Below are positions 29,661 through 38,468 of a stretch of 64,000 nucleotides of DNA, piece after piece. Under the pieces are notes generated by a model. The model ran no database searches, was not told the DNA's origin, and saw only the letters and a program-made list of their open reading frames with translations. A program made the position numbers and the translations under genes. The first letter of the stretch is position 1. Each line of letters starts with the position of its first letter. Source of the stretch: Geoalkalibacter subterraneus (GTDB lineage Bacteria; Desulfobacterota; Desulfuromonadia; Desulfuromonadales; Geoalkalibacteraceae); NCBI RefSeq assembly GCF_000827125.1, contig NZ_CP010311.1, positions 1,054,001 through 1,118,000 on the forward strand, in the 5' to 3' direction.

Positions 29661-29696
29661 ACAAAAAGGCCAGATGCAAAATCCTGGCCTTTTTGT
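29661..29696. terminator. Bidirectional terminator between acnB and the cytochrome operon
   Basis: A perfect 13-bp stem ACAAAAAGGCCAG / CTGGCCTTTTTGT, with a T run on either strand, sits between the convergent transcripts. Confidence 0.9.
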
Positions 29697-29722
29697 CGTT
29701 GAAGCAGATGTGTTGCGCTATA

Positions 29723-29779
29723 TCAGCAGGGGTGAACGTTGCTGCTTCTGACAACTCTGGGTTTCATGTACTTTTTCAT
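29723..29779 (-). CDS. 18-residue peptide ORF downstream of the giant cytochrome
   Basis: A minus-strand ORF with a strong ribosome-binding site (GGGAGG, 6-nt spacer to ATG) encodes MKKYMKPRVVRSSNVHPC and stops at TGA. It starts 86 nt after the cytochrome stop on the same strand and lies before the shared terminator, so it should be in the same transcript. The peptide is basic, has a YxxP motif near the N-terminus and ends in Cys. Such YxxP starts occur in leader regions of some ribosomally made, modified peptides, but no maturation gene is present in this window. Function unknown; an untranslated coincidence is possible. Confidence 0.4.
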   Translation of the reverse strand: MKKYMKPRVVRSSNVHPC

Positions 29780-29816
29780 TTTTGCCTCCCTTGGTCATAG
29801 GGTTTAATGGGAAATG

Positions 29817-29848
29817 GCCGGCTTCAGGCAGCGCCGTGAAGCCGGCCA
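29817..29848. repeat. Perfect hairpin after the cytochrome gene
   Basis: GGCCGGCTTCA and TGAAGCCGGCC are exact inverted arms around a 10-nt loop. There is no T run, so it may stabilise the 3' end of the cytochrome message or cause partial termination before the 18-codon ORF. Confidence 0.6.
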
Positions 29849-29865
29849 GGATCGGTAGGGCTCAG

Positions 29866-32800
29866 TTATCGCGTGGGGTCGACGACCTTGGCGCCGTCAG
29901 GGATGGTCGTACGATCCCCTCCGGGGATGTCTCTGCTGGATTTGGTCAGATAGAATCCATCGAAGTACAGCCCTGTTTCACGGCTCCAGAAGTTGATGGT
30001 GTGAGTGCCGGCCGAGGGAATGGAGATCCTGATGGGATCAGGTCCCGAACGTCTGTAGCTATTGACCCAGCGCCAACTGCTCCTGCGCGCGGTCTGAATG
30101 TCACCGACGACGCTGCCGTTGAGGCCGTAGTACATGGAGTCGCTGCTGCTGCTATCGTTGTCATGAGTGCGGACCCACAGGTAGTAGGTTCCCGCTTCGG
30201 TAAAGTTTAGCCGGAATTCAAGGGGGTTTCCTCTTGGACCGCGGTAACCGGCATCGGTCTCGGCACGCATGTACTTGTCGTTGCTGCCGGAACCGGTACG
30301 CACCGAAAAGTTGTCTCCGCGGACGTTGTAGTGCTCCGCCTCGATAAAGGTGCCGTCTTTGCTGACGTAGTTGTCACCGCCGCTACCGGAATCACCCGCG
30401 CTGCAGAGGCTTCCGATGTAAGTGCTCTCCGCTAACTGGTAAGTAGCAAGGTCGACCCAGCCTTCATTGTAGTGACGTGTCCACTTGGAATTGTCGCAGG
30501 CGACCCGGTCGCTTCGATTCCAGTGGCAAGAGGTGCAGACATCAAGATTGCCGCCTGTGCCGCCCTCGTCACCAGAGGATGGCAGATCATCAAAATAGGG
30601 CACAGTATACGTGCGGCCTTTATGTGAAATCTGCGTTTTGTTGTGAGAGATGGTCTGGGCGCGGATTTTACGGCCGCCCTCGTCGTTCATGTCCTCCCCG
30701 TTGGGTCTGAGTCTTTCCCCTGGGCCTTCTTCTTTGGCATACATTGACCAGAAGATATTGAACTTCTTCTTGCCGGCTCCATATCCGGTATAGCCAGGAA
30801 TGGAGTCAGGAGCGGGGTGGAAGGGAACCGTTTCATGACAGTCGGCACAGGCGCCGAAATCCTGAATCGGACCACCTTTGTCGTGCATATAGGCGCCATG
30901 GCATTCACGGCAGGCGGCCTGTTTGGGACGGTCCTTCGCCCAGTCCGGAACGGTGTGGCAATAGGCGCAGTTGCCTTGTTTCGAGCGGTCCGTGTCGTGA
31001 TGGGGGCTGCCGGAGTGGCAGTTGGAGCAGGTGCTCGGGTCGCTGATGGCCTGGTGGCAGACCGAGCAGTCGCCGCCGAGATCGGTCAAGGGTCCGGTAT
31101 GGTGCAACTCCGGAATGGTGACTCCACTACCACCATGGCAGTCGCTGCAGGTGCCGCCGTTCAGGGTGATGGTGCTGTGACAGAAGGTGCAGTTGCCCTC
31201 ATCGAACTCAGGTTGAATATGATGGTTGGAGGTGTCGCCGTGGCAATCCGCGCAGATGATATCGGCCGGGGCGGTGTCGGTATGACAGGCGCTGCACAGG
31301 CCGGTCTGAGCGGTTTGTGAAGTATGATGCAATTCGGCGATCGAAGGCTGTCCTGCGGAGATGTGGCACTCTGCACATGCAATGTCGCTGGATATCCCCT
31401 GATGGCAGGTGGCGCAATCCCCCGTCTGTCCGGAAATGGTCATATCATGGTGGAGCAGCTCGATCTCCGGCTGGCCCTCACCCGTATGACAGGTCGTACA
31501 CGCGAGCCCTGTCACGTCAATCGCGCTGTGACAGTCGGTGCAGCTCGCTGTCTGCGCAAAGACACTGGTATGGTGCCGCTCCCCGGCCGTCGGGCCGTTG
31601 GGGCCGAAATGGCAGGCAGAGCAGTCAACCAATGCGGAATCTGCGCCCGTGTGGCAGGTGAGGCAGGCGCCCTCCGTATACAGCAGGGTGGTATGATGGG
31701 TTTGAACGCCGCCGTCCTTTTCGGCCACTGCGGCGTGACATTCTGCGCAGTTGATGTTCTCGGGTGTTACTGCGCTATGGCAATCGGTGCAGGTGCCATT
31801 GACCGCGGTAGGAGTGGCGTGGTGCATGGCCCCGCCGCCATCGAGAGACTGTTCGGCATGACAGGTCGCGCAGTCGAGTTCGTCCTGGTTGACGCTATGG
31901 CAAGCCGCGCAGTTGTTTGCCAGCGCAGGTGCCGTAGCATGGTGACGGTCGGCGATCTGATCCGGATTGCCGCTACTGTGACAGGTTGCGCAATCATTGT
32001 CGGCAGCCATCTGTGTGAAGGTTTTCACCGTGTGACAGGCTGCGCAGTTATCTTCCAGATAATTGGGCGTATTATGGTGCATGGCTGCACCGCCGTCGAG
32101 CGCCTTGCCTGCATGGCAGGTGGCGCAGTCGAGTTCGCCGCCCACCGAGTCGATGCCCTCGTGGCAGGCTGCACAGTTGCCGGTGGTTGCAGTGGCCGTG
32201 TTGTGATGCAGGGTGTTGATCGCTGGTTCTCCGGCCGCCTCATGGCAAACGGAGCAGTTGTTGGTGACAGCATCTGCACCTGTGTGGCAATCGACACAGG
32301 AGGACGTCTGGGCGTAGTCGCTCGTGTGGTGAGTCTGCCCGATATCCGAGGAGTGGCACGCCGAGCAGTCATTGCCGGCGGTGACATTCTCATGACAGGA
32401 GGCGCAATTTCCTGCTGTGTAAGCATCTGAGTCGTGATGCATGCCCACGCCGCCGTCGAAGACAGGCTGAGCGGCATGGCAGGTCGCGCAGTCCAGATCT
32501 CCTCCGACAGCGTCAATCCCTTCGTGACATGCGGCACAATCGCCGCTGGTGGCCGTGGCAGTGGCATGGTGCAGCTCATTGATGGCCGGCTCACCGGCAG
32601 CTTCATGACAGGAGGCGCAGTTGTCGACCGCTTCTACTGCACCGCTGTGGCAGGCCGCGCAGTTGTCGAGAGTGTAGTCTGCGCTGTCGTGGTGCATGGC
32701 AACCCCGCCGTCGCGGGTTTTGCCCTGATGACAGGCCGCACAGTCGAGGGTGCTGTCGGTGACACCTGTATGGCAAGTGGCGCAATTGTCAGCTGCGGCA

Positions 32801-35370
32801 AGTTGAGTGTTATGATGCATGGCCACACTACCGTCCCGCGGTTTGTCCGCATGGCAGGCGACGCAGTCAAGTTGTGTTGTGTCAACCGCGCCGTGGCAGC
32901 TGGCACAGTCCCCGGCCAGGTAGTCGGGGGATTCATGGTGCATCTGGCCACTGCCATCGCGCGCCTTGTCGGCATGACAGCCTGCGCAGTCGAAGGTGGC
33001 ATTGGCAGTGCTGTCGATGCCGGCGTGGCAGGCGGCGCAGTCGCCGGTGAGCGCCGGTTGCGTGTCATGATGTTGCGTGACGATTGCATCGGTACCGACT
33101 ACCGTAGTGTGACAGGCTTCACAATCGGCGTCGGAGAACATGATGAGGCCCGTGCTGTCGTAGCCGGGGTGGCAGTCAAAGCAGCTGTAGAAGCCATAAG
33201 GGTATGTCAGCCCCGTGTCGTGGTGTGGATTGGTGGTGTTATCCCACTGGCCGGCATGGCAATCACTGCAGGCAAAACCTCCTCCAACGGTCGGGTGGCA
33301 GGAGTCGCAGGAAAAATTATTGGCGCTGGCGAAATCATGATGCGCCTGCTCTGAGGAACCTGCGGTACCCCAACTTGAGGCGGTATGGCAGGATTCACAG
33401 CTGCTTGATTCGACCATGCCGCTGTGACAGGAGTTGCATTCCGCGAACTCCGGGTAGCTCTGGCGTACCTCGACATGGTGAGCCGTCGCCGAATCGCCCT
33501 GATGGCAGCTGGTGCAGTCGGCAACCGGATCGAGTGCGGTATGGCAGACGGTACAGTCCGTATTGGAGGTGTCCGCAAAATCATGGTGGTCGCTGCGGGC
33601 ATCTACCAGCCAACTGCTCGATGTATGACAACTCTCGCAGTTGATGTTCTGCGGCATGCTGCTGTGGCAGTCGGCGCAGCTTTTACCCGTTGCGGCAACT
33701 TCATGATGCTGATCTCTGGCTGAGCCCTCGGTCCAGAAATCCGGGGTATGGCAGCTGCTGCACTCGGGCTTGGGCACTATGCTGGAGTGGCAGGTCGCAC
33801 AGTCCACCCCCTGGTTGATTCTTGCATGGTGGTCGGTCTGGGCATCCACGCTCCAGGAGGCGGCGTCGTGGCAGCTTTCGCAACTGGTGACGACAGGCAG
33901 CTGGGTGTGACAATCCTGGCATGCTTTGTCGCTGGTGGTGGCCAATTCGTGGTGGGTTTGAGCCGCAGCGCCCTGGTGGCAGTCGGAGCAGACCCCGCCT
34001 TCGCCTGGGAGACCGCCGGTGTGACAGTCTGCGCAGTTCTTGCCGACGGCCGCCACTTCGTGATGCTGCGCCTGGGCTGAACCTGTGCTCCAGGAGCTCG
34101 CGGTGTGGCAGCTGCTGCACTCCGGTTTAGGCACGATGCCGGAATGGCATGTGGCGCAGTCAAAGCCTTCTTCGATCTTGGCGTGATGATCGCTTTGGGG
34201 GTCTACGGTCCAGCTTGAGGCATCATGACAGTTTTCGCAGGTGCCTACGGACGCTGTGGCTCCGTGGCAGCTGGCGCAGTCGAAATTGTCGCCGGCATGG
34301 TGGCCGTCACGGGCTTCTCCGGGAGAGTGGCATGCTGTGCACGAGGCGTCGAAAACCATCGTGGTATGACAAGCGCTGCAGTCCAGGGAAGAATCAACAG
34401 CGATCTGGTGATGACGGTCACTGGCGCGGACCGGGTTGCTCTGATCGTCGAGGCCCCAGGAAGTGCTGTCGTGGCAACTGGTACAACCGGCTGAGGGTGC
34501 GGCATCGCTGTGACAGGTTGCGCAACTCAGATCCGGAGTCGCCATGGCCAGGTCGTGGTGGAACGTCTGATTTTCCTGGCTGGGGGTATGGCACTGCCGA
34601 CAACTGGACTGGCTGCCGAGATCCACCGCAATTTCGGTGTGGCAGTTGGCGCAGTCCATGCTGGTGGCGGAGGCAATATCATGATGGCGCTGAGCGGCTT
34701 CACCCTGGTGGCAGTCGGCACAGCTGGAGGGCAGGGGGGCATTGGTGTGGCAGCTCTCACATGCCGTGCCGGTTGTTGAAGCGGCTTCATGGTGAGTGCT
34801 TGCCGCGGTCATTTCCGCGCCCCAGTACTGGTCGTCATGGCAGCTGACGCAGTTGGGGGTCGGGACGATCTCGGCGTGGCAGGATGCACAATCGGTCCCC
34901 TGCTCGGCGGCGACGCTGTGGTGCTGCTGCCGCACGCTGTCGCCGTGGCAGGTGGCGCAGGTGATATTTGGGTCCATCTGCGTGTGGCAGGCAACGCAGT
35001 TGAGGTCCGGGTTGGTGGTCAGTGCTTCATGGTGCGGGGCGCGGATGCTGCCTTGGTGACAACCCAGGCAGTCACCGAGTTGCTTTACCCCGGAATGGCA
35101 TTGCACGCAATCGCCGGCCAGAGCTTCGGTTGTGCCGTGGTGTGCGTTTTGCTGCGGTACAAATGTATGGCAGCTTGCGCAGTCCCCTTCGGTGGTAATG
35201 CCGCTGTGGCATTGCCCGCACTCTCCTGCGAAGTACAGGTCGGATTCATGGTGGTTGTTGTTGGAATGGCACTGCGAGCAGCCCTGCTGGGCAGCGAGGA
35301 TCGATGCCGGCAGCATGAATATGCTGATGAGCACGATCGTCGCCAAAGCAATAAAGCGTGTTTGTGTCAT
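29866..35370 (-). CDS. Giant exported multihaem c-type cytochrome with C-terminal carbohydrate-binding-like domain
   Basis: An 1834-residue exported protein (Sec signal 1-27). By hand count it has about 75 CxxCH haem-attachment motifs, roughly one per 21 residues over the first 1600, interspersed with His-His pairs that probably supply distal ligands. A non-haem stretch follows, and the last 160 residues form a beta-sandwich like a carbohydrate-binding module (FIEAEHYN, then AGTYYLWVRTHDND, then FDGFYLTKS). The likely role is extracellular or outer-surface electron transfer to minerals, electrodes or partner cells, anchored to polysaccharide by the end domain. Internal segments are duplicated at spacings of 119 and 121 residues. 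ATG 35370 follows GGGGG; the frame continues 18 codons upstream without a signal peptide. No porin or partner cytochrome gene is adjacent. Confidence 0.93.
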   Translation of the reverse strand: MTQTRFIALATIVLISIFMLPASILAAQQGCSQCHSNNNHHESDLYFAGECGQCHSGITTEGDCASCHTFVPQQNAHHGTTEALAGDCVQCHSGVKQLGDCLGCHQGSIRAPHHEALTTNPDLNCVACHTQMDPNITCATCHGDSVRQQHHSVAAEQGTDCASCHAEIVPTPNCVSCHDDQYWGAEMTAASTHHEAASTTGTACESCHTNAPLPSSCADCHQGEAAQRHHDIASATSMDCANCHTEIAVDLGSQSSCRQCHTPSQENQTFHHDLAMATPDLSCATCHSDAAPSAGCTSCHDSTSWGLDDQSNPVRASDRHHQIAVDSSLDCSACHTTMVFDASCTACHSPGEARDGHHAGDNFDCASCHGATASVGTCENCHDASSWTVDPQSDHHAKIEEGFDCATCHSGIVPKPECSSCHTASSWSTGSAQAQHHEVAAVGKNCADCHTGGLPGEGGVCSDCHQGAAAQTHHELATTSDKACQDCHTQLPVVTSCESCHDAASWSVDAQTDHHARINQGVDCATCHSSIVPKPECSSCHTPDFWTEGSARDQHHEVAATGKSCADCHSSMPQNINCESCHTSSSWLVDARSDHHDFADTSNTDCTVCHTALDPVADCTSCHQGDSATAHHVEVRQSYPEFAECNSCHSGMVESSSCESCHTASSWGTAGSSEQAHHDFASANNFSCDSCHPTVGGGFACSDCHAGQWDNTTNPHHDTGLTYPYGFYSCFDCHPGYDSTGLIMFSDADCEACHTTVVGTDAIVTQHHDTQPALTGDCAACHAGIDSTANATFDCAGCHADKARDGSGQMHHESPDYLAGDCASCHGAVDTTQLDCVACHADKPRDGSVAMHHNTQLAAADNCATCHTGVTDSTLDCAACHQGKTRDGGVAMHHDSADYTLDNCAACHSGAVEAVDNCASCHEAAGEPAINELHHATATATSGDCAACHEGIDAVGGDLDCATCHAAQPVFDGGVGMHHDSDAYTAGNCASCHENVTAGNDCSACHSSDIGQTHHTSDYAQTSSCVDCHTGADAVTNNCSVCHEAAGEPAINTLHHNTATATTGNCAACHEGIDSVGGELDCATCHAGKALDGGAAMHHNTPNYLEDNCAACHTVKTFTQMAADNDCATCHSSGNPDQIADRHHATAPALANNCAACHSVNQDELDCATCHAEQSLDGGGAMHHATPTAVNGTCTDCHSAVTPENINCAECHAAVAEKDGGVQTHHTTLLYTEGACLTCHTGADSALVDCSACHFGPNGPTAGERHHTSVFAQTASCTDCHSAIDVTGLACTTCHTGEGQPEIELLHHDMTISGQTGDCATCHQGISSDIACAECHISAGQPSIAELHHTSQTAQTGLCSACHTDTAPADIICADCHGDTSNHHIQPEFDEGNCTFCHSTITLNGGTCSDCHGGSGVTIPELHHTGPLTDLGGDCSVCHQAISDPSTCSNCHSGSPHHDTDRSKQGNCAYCHTVPDWAKDRPKQAACRECHGAYMHDKGGPIQDFGACADCHETVPFHPAPDSIPGYTGYGAGKKKFNIFWSMYAKEEGPGERLRPNGEDMNDEGGRKIRAQTISHNKTQISHKGRTYTVPYFDDLPSSGDEGGTGGNLDVCTSCHWNRSDRVACDNSKWTRHYNEGWVDLATYQLAESTYIGSLCSAGDSGSGGDNYVSKDGTFIEAEHYNVRGDNFSVRTGSGSNDKYMRAETDAGYRGPRGNPLEFRLNFTEAGTYYLWVRTHDNDSSSSDSMYYGLNGSVVGDIQTARRSSWRWVNSYRRSGPDPIRISIPSAGTHTINFWSRETGLYFDGFYLTKSSRDIPGGDRTTIPDGAKVVDPTR
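32080..32640 (-). repeat. Internal duplication A in the cytochrome gene
   Basis: Two copies of a three-haem segment (CHEAAGEPAIN-x-LHH, then CAACHEGID-x-VGG, then LDCATCHA) recur 121 codons apart with few changes, pointing to fairly recent internal duplication. Confidence 0.75.
33590..34240 (-). repeat. Internal duplication B in the cytochrome gene
   Basis: A segment with DCATCHS-x-IVPKPECSSCH, then HHEVAA-x-GK-x-CADCH, occurs twice, 119 codons (357 bp) apart. A third, more diverged copy of its leading part (CESCH-x3-SW-x-VDA-x-SDHH) follows 81 codons later. Confidence 0.75.
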
Positions 35371-35813
35371 GGATTGCCCCCATCTAGATATGTAGAATGA
35401 CTCCCTTGAAACCTGTAAAAGCAATAGCAGTGATGCTGAAAGTGGCAGTTTTGGAAAATATTGATGTTGAAAAATTTAAGTCAGTTAATGGTCCGATGAT
35501 TTGATCGTAATTTATTCGAAATCGCGCGATGCGAAATTATTGCAATAATCACACCCGGCAATTAACCTTTTGATTTGTAACCGAAAGGGTTTGACGGAAA
35601 TCTGTCCATTTAGCAAAAGGGTTGCTGAAAAATTATTTTTTTTTCAGGTTTTCCCCCAAGTAAAAGGCTTGTTTTTATCATTAGAAAAATAGTCTTATGG
35701 CGGAATCGAGCCAATAGGATTTCGTTAAATGCCGTAATTTGTCCATGACCTTTTTATGGCAGGTTTTTGTGAACAATTCGTGATTGGATGTGAGCCAGTA
35801 AGGGAGCGATGTT
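35371..35813. promoter_or_regulatory. 443-bp AT-rich divergent region upstream of the cytochrome
   Basis: This gene-free stretch must hold the promoters for the cytochrome (minus) and the membrane protein (plus). Two adjacent perfect palindromes, ATCGCGCGAT (35521-35530) and ATTATTGCAATAAT (35536-35549), lie about 150-180 bp before the cytochrome start and are candidate regulator sites. I looked for, and did not find, a cyclic-dinucleotide (GEMM) riboswitch core. Confidence 0.45.
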
Positions 35814-36446
35814 TTGATACATGAACCTATGACGGTGTTGACCGATTATCTGCTCGGGATGTGGGTGCTGTGGCTCGGGGGGCGTCTGTGGCGGCAGGGG
35901 CGAAGACTCCATGACCGGGCGATCGGTGACTGGAGTCTTGTGTTTATCTTTTCCGCAGTGGCGGCGTTCTGCGGGGGGACCGTCCACGGTTTTCCAAACC
36001 TGTTGGGCGGAATCGGCAGTGCGTTGCTGTGGAAACTGACCGTGCAGGCGGTGGGAATCGCCAGCCTGTGTTTTCTGGCCGCTATGATCCGCAGCATGTT
36101 CCGCGGGCGGGTGCGGCGCATTCTACTGGCGGCGGCGTTTGTGAAATGGGCGGTTTACGCCTGGTGGATGACATCTCACGACGCCTTTTTGTATGTAGTG
36201 CTCGACTATCTGCCCTCGCTGCTTTTCGTCGGCGGATTGCAGGCCTGGTGCTGGTTGCGGCAGGGCCGGGCGGCCGGGCGCTGGATTACGCTGGGTGTGG
36301 TGATTTCACTGGTTGCCGCGGGCATTCAACAGTCCGGTTTCAGTCTCCACCGGCATTTCAACCACAACGACCTTTATCATGTGGTGCAGATGGCGGCTTT
36401 TTACCTCCTTTACCGGGGAGGGATACTGTTGCGGCAGCTCCCCTGA
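35814..36446 (+). CDS. Polytopic membrane protein, ceramidase/CREST-like
   Basis: A 210-residue protein with about seven hydrophobic segments. Histidines cluster near the end of membrane segments (VHGF near 58; HRHFNHNDLYHVVQM near 178-192), a pattern like the DUF6962/ceramidase-like (CREST) hydrolase superfamily, whose conserved His and Asp bind zinc. Substrate unknown; assignment is by appearance only. TTG at 35814 is preferred because AGGGAG lies 7 nt upstream; the first in-frame ATG is at 35829. Confidence 0.6.
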   Translation: MIHEPMTVLTDYLLGMWVLWLGGRLWRQGRRLHDRAIGDWSLVFIFSAVAAFCGGTVHGFPNLLGGIGSALLWKLTVQAVGIASLCFLAAMIRSMFRGRVRRILLAAAFVKWAVYAWWMTSHDAFLYVVLDYLPSLLFVGGLQAWCWLRQGRAAGRWITLGVVISLVAAGIQQSGFSLHRHFNHNDLYHVVQMAAFYLLYRGGILLRQLP

Positions 36447-36452
36447 AATGCA

Positions 36453-37349
36453 TCAGTCGTCGCGGTAGCGCCGGGTCAGATCGCCGTAGGCGTCGATGCG
36501 GCGGTCGCGCAGAAAAGGCCAGATGCGGCGCACCGACTCGCTGCGTTGCAGATCGACAGTTGCCGTCAAAACCTGCTCCTTCCCATTATCTGCCCGCGCC
36601 AGCCACTCGCCCTGGGGGCCCGCGACAAAGCTGCTTCCCCAGAAGAGAGCGCCCGGTGATTGATTGCCCGGGTCGGGTTCGAATCCGACCCGGTTGACGC
36701 TGATCACCGGCAGGCCGTTAGCCACGGCGTGGGCGCGCTGAATGGTCAGCCAGGCTTCCCGTTGGCGCTGCTGTTCATCCTCCGGGTCGCGCGGGTCCCA
36801 CCCGATCGCAGTGGGATAGATCAGCATCTGTGCACCGGCCAGGGCCATCAGGCGGGCCGCTTCAGGGTACCACTGATCCCAGCAGACCAGAACGCCCAGG
36901 CGACCTACAGAGGTGTCAATCGGAGTGAATCCCAGATCGCCGGGGGTGAAGTAGAATTTCTCATAGTAGCCGGGATCATCAGGGATGTGCATTTTGCGGT
37001 AGCGGCCGGCGATGGAGCCGTCCTTTTCAATGACCACGACCGTGTTGTGATAAAGACCTGGTGCCCTTTTCTCGAACAGGCTGGTGACAATGACTACTCC
37101 CAGCTCGCGTGCCAGCTTGCCGAACCGCTCGGTGGATGGTCCCGGAATCGATTCTGCCAGGTCGAAGCAGTCCGTGTCCTCGATCTGGCAGAAATAGGGG
37201 CCGGTATGCAACTCCTGCAGGACCATAAGTTGTGCGCCCTGGGCGGCGGCGTCCCGAATCCCCTCGATGCTTTTGCGGATATTGGCTTCACGGTCGAGGC
37301 TGCAGGCATGCTGTATCATGCCGACGGTCAGAGTACGGGCTGCGGTCAT
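36453..37349 (-). CDS. aguB: N-carbamoylputrescine amidase
   Basis: A 298-residue nitrilase-superfamily amidohydrolase with the Glu-Lys-Cys triad visible at Glu46, Lys119 and Cys156 (VCWDQWYPE). It releases putrescine, CO2 and ammonia from N-carbamoylputrescine. The first 4 bp overlap the 3' end of the agmatine deiminase gene (ATGA), which supplies its substrate, and that pairing makes the specificity call strong. Confidence 0.93.
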   Translation of the reverse strand: MTAARTLTVGMIQHACSLDREANIRKSIEGIRDAAAQGAQLMVLQELHTGPYFCQIEDTDCFDLAESIPGPSTERFGKLARELGVVIVTSLFEKRAPGLYHNTVVVIEKDGSIAGRYRKMHIPDDPGYYEKFYFTPGDLGFTPIDTSVGRLGVLVCWDQWYPEAARLMALAGAQMLIYPTAIGWDPRDPEDEQQRQREAWLTIQRAHAVANGLPVISVNRVGFEPDPGNQSPGALFWGSSFVAGPQGEWLARADNGKEQVLTATVDLQRSESVRRIWPFLRDRRIDAYGDLTRRYRDD

Positions 37350-38371
37350 GGCAATACTCCTTTGGGCAGCTGCATGGTGACACAGTGCAGGGAGCCGTGC
37401 TGAAGGATGAGGGGGGAGCAGTCGATACCGATGATTTCTCGCCCCGCAAAAGCCTCGGCGATGCGCGCCATTGCCTCATCATCTCTCGGGTCGTTGTAGG
37501 TGGGCACCAGCACGGCATTGTTGATGACCAGGAAGTTGGCATAGGTTGCCGGCAGTCGCTGGCCTTCGTCGTCGAAGTAGGGGCGCGGCCAGGGCAGGGG
37601 AATGAGGCGGAACGGGCGGCCGTCGCGGGTGCGCAGCCCGGCCAACTCCTCGCCCATGCGGCGCAGCTCCTCATAGTGCGGATCTGTTTCATCGTCACAC
37701 ATCACATAGGCAATGGTATCGTCCGGGCAGAGTCTCGCCAGGGTGTCAATGTGCGAGTCAGTGTCGTCGCCTTCAAGGTAGCCGTTTTCCAGCCACAGGA
37801 TATGATCGGCTCCCAGATTTTCCTTTAGAGCGGCCTCTATCCCCCGCCTGTCGAGGTGAGGATTGCGGTTGGGCTCAAGCAGGCAGGCGCTGGTGACGAG
37901 CAGGGTGCCGCAGCCGTCGCTTTCGATGCTGCCCCCCTCGAGAATCAGGCCGGGGGTATGCAGCGCGGTTTCACCGAAGGTGCCGGCACGTACCAGATTG
38001 CGGGTGACCTGATTATCGAAGTTGCTCGGGAATTTCAAGCCCCAGCCGTTGAAGCCGAAATCCAGCAGAACCGGCCGGTTGTCCCGATATATGGTAATGG
38101 GCCCGAAATCCCGCGTCCAGGTGTCGTTGGTCGGGATTTTGAAAATTTCGATTCGATCAAGACTTACCGGGGTGTCTTGCAGGGCGGCCCTGGTTTGATC
38201 CGGTTCCGGGGTGACAATCAACACCTTTTCGTAGCGGCTGATCCTGTGGGCCAGATTGCAGAAAACGGGGACGACGCGATCAAGGATCGGAGCCCAGTCG
38301 GTCTGTGCGTGAGGCCAGGCCAGCAGCACGCCGTCCTGATCCTCCCATTCTGCAGGAAGTCGAAGAGTCAT
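37346..38371 (-). CDS. aguA: Agmatine deiminase
   Basis: A 341-residue guanidino-group-modifying enzyme of the peptidyl-arginine-deiminase-like family that turns agmatine into N-carbamoylputrescine and ammonia. Landmarks are NDTWTRDFGP (near 91-100), LEGGSIESDG (near 146-155), the HID triad histidine near 207, and the nucleophilic Cys330 in HGSLHCVTMQLP. Together with aguB it forms the two-step agmatine route to putrescine. It starts 97 bp downstream of the DedA-PAP2 gene on the same strand. Confidence 0.94.
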   Translation of the reverse strand: MTLRLPAEWEDQDGVLLAWPHAQTDWAPILDRVVPVFCNLAHRISRYEKVLIVTPEPDQTRAALQDTPVSLDRIEIFKIPTNDTWTRDFGPITIYRDNRPVLLDFGFNGWGLKFPSNFDNQVTRNLVRAGTFGETALHTPGLILEGGSIESDGCGTLLVTSACLLEPNRNPHLDRRGIEAALKENLGADHILWLENGYLEGDDTDSHIDTLARLCPDDTIAYVMCDDETDPHYEELRRMGEELAGLRTRDGRPFRLIPLPWPRPYFDDEGQRLPATYANFLVINNAVLVPTYNDPRDDEAMARIAEAFAGREIIGIDCSPLILQHGSLHCVTMQLPKGVLP

Positions 38372-38468
38372 GGCAGCCGTTCTCCAGAGTAAGGATTGTA
38401 AAGACGCGCATCCTAATGCAGCCGCACGCTTTGAATCAAATCAAATTTTACAACATGTCACTGTTTCT

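Noticed and set aside
29700-29779. Selenocysteine read-through of the TGA ending the 18-codon ORF
   Set aside because: The extended frame would run through the terminator stem and has no conserved look.
30595-31690. GTATAC sequences inside the cytochrome gene as further TCA operators
   Set aside because: Single half-sites in coding DNA without a promoter; treated as chance.
31324-33354. Long plus-strand frames (368 and 306 codons) across the cytochrome
   Set aside because: Produced by the repeated CxxCH codons read backwards (Cys/His codons give Ala, Met, Val, Gly-rich nonsense); no start site or domain.
30600-35300. Regularly spaced short DNA repeats that look CRISPR-like
   Set aside because: They are the haem-motif codons of one continuous reading frame, with no constant repeat sequence or spacer length.
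35371-35620. Cyclic-dinucleotide (GEMM) riboswitch before the cytochrome
   Set aside because: Expected for some Geobacter cytochrome genes, but the conserved core (ACGCAAAGCC-type) is absent on either strand.
36660-36695. tRNA-like GGGTTCGAATCC stretch
   Set aside because: It lies inside aguB coding sequence and no cloverleaf could be built around it.
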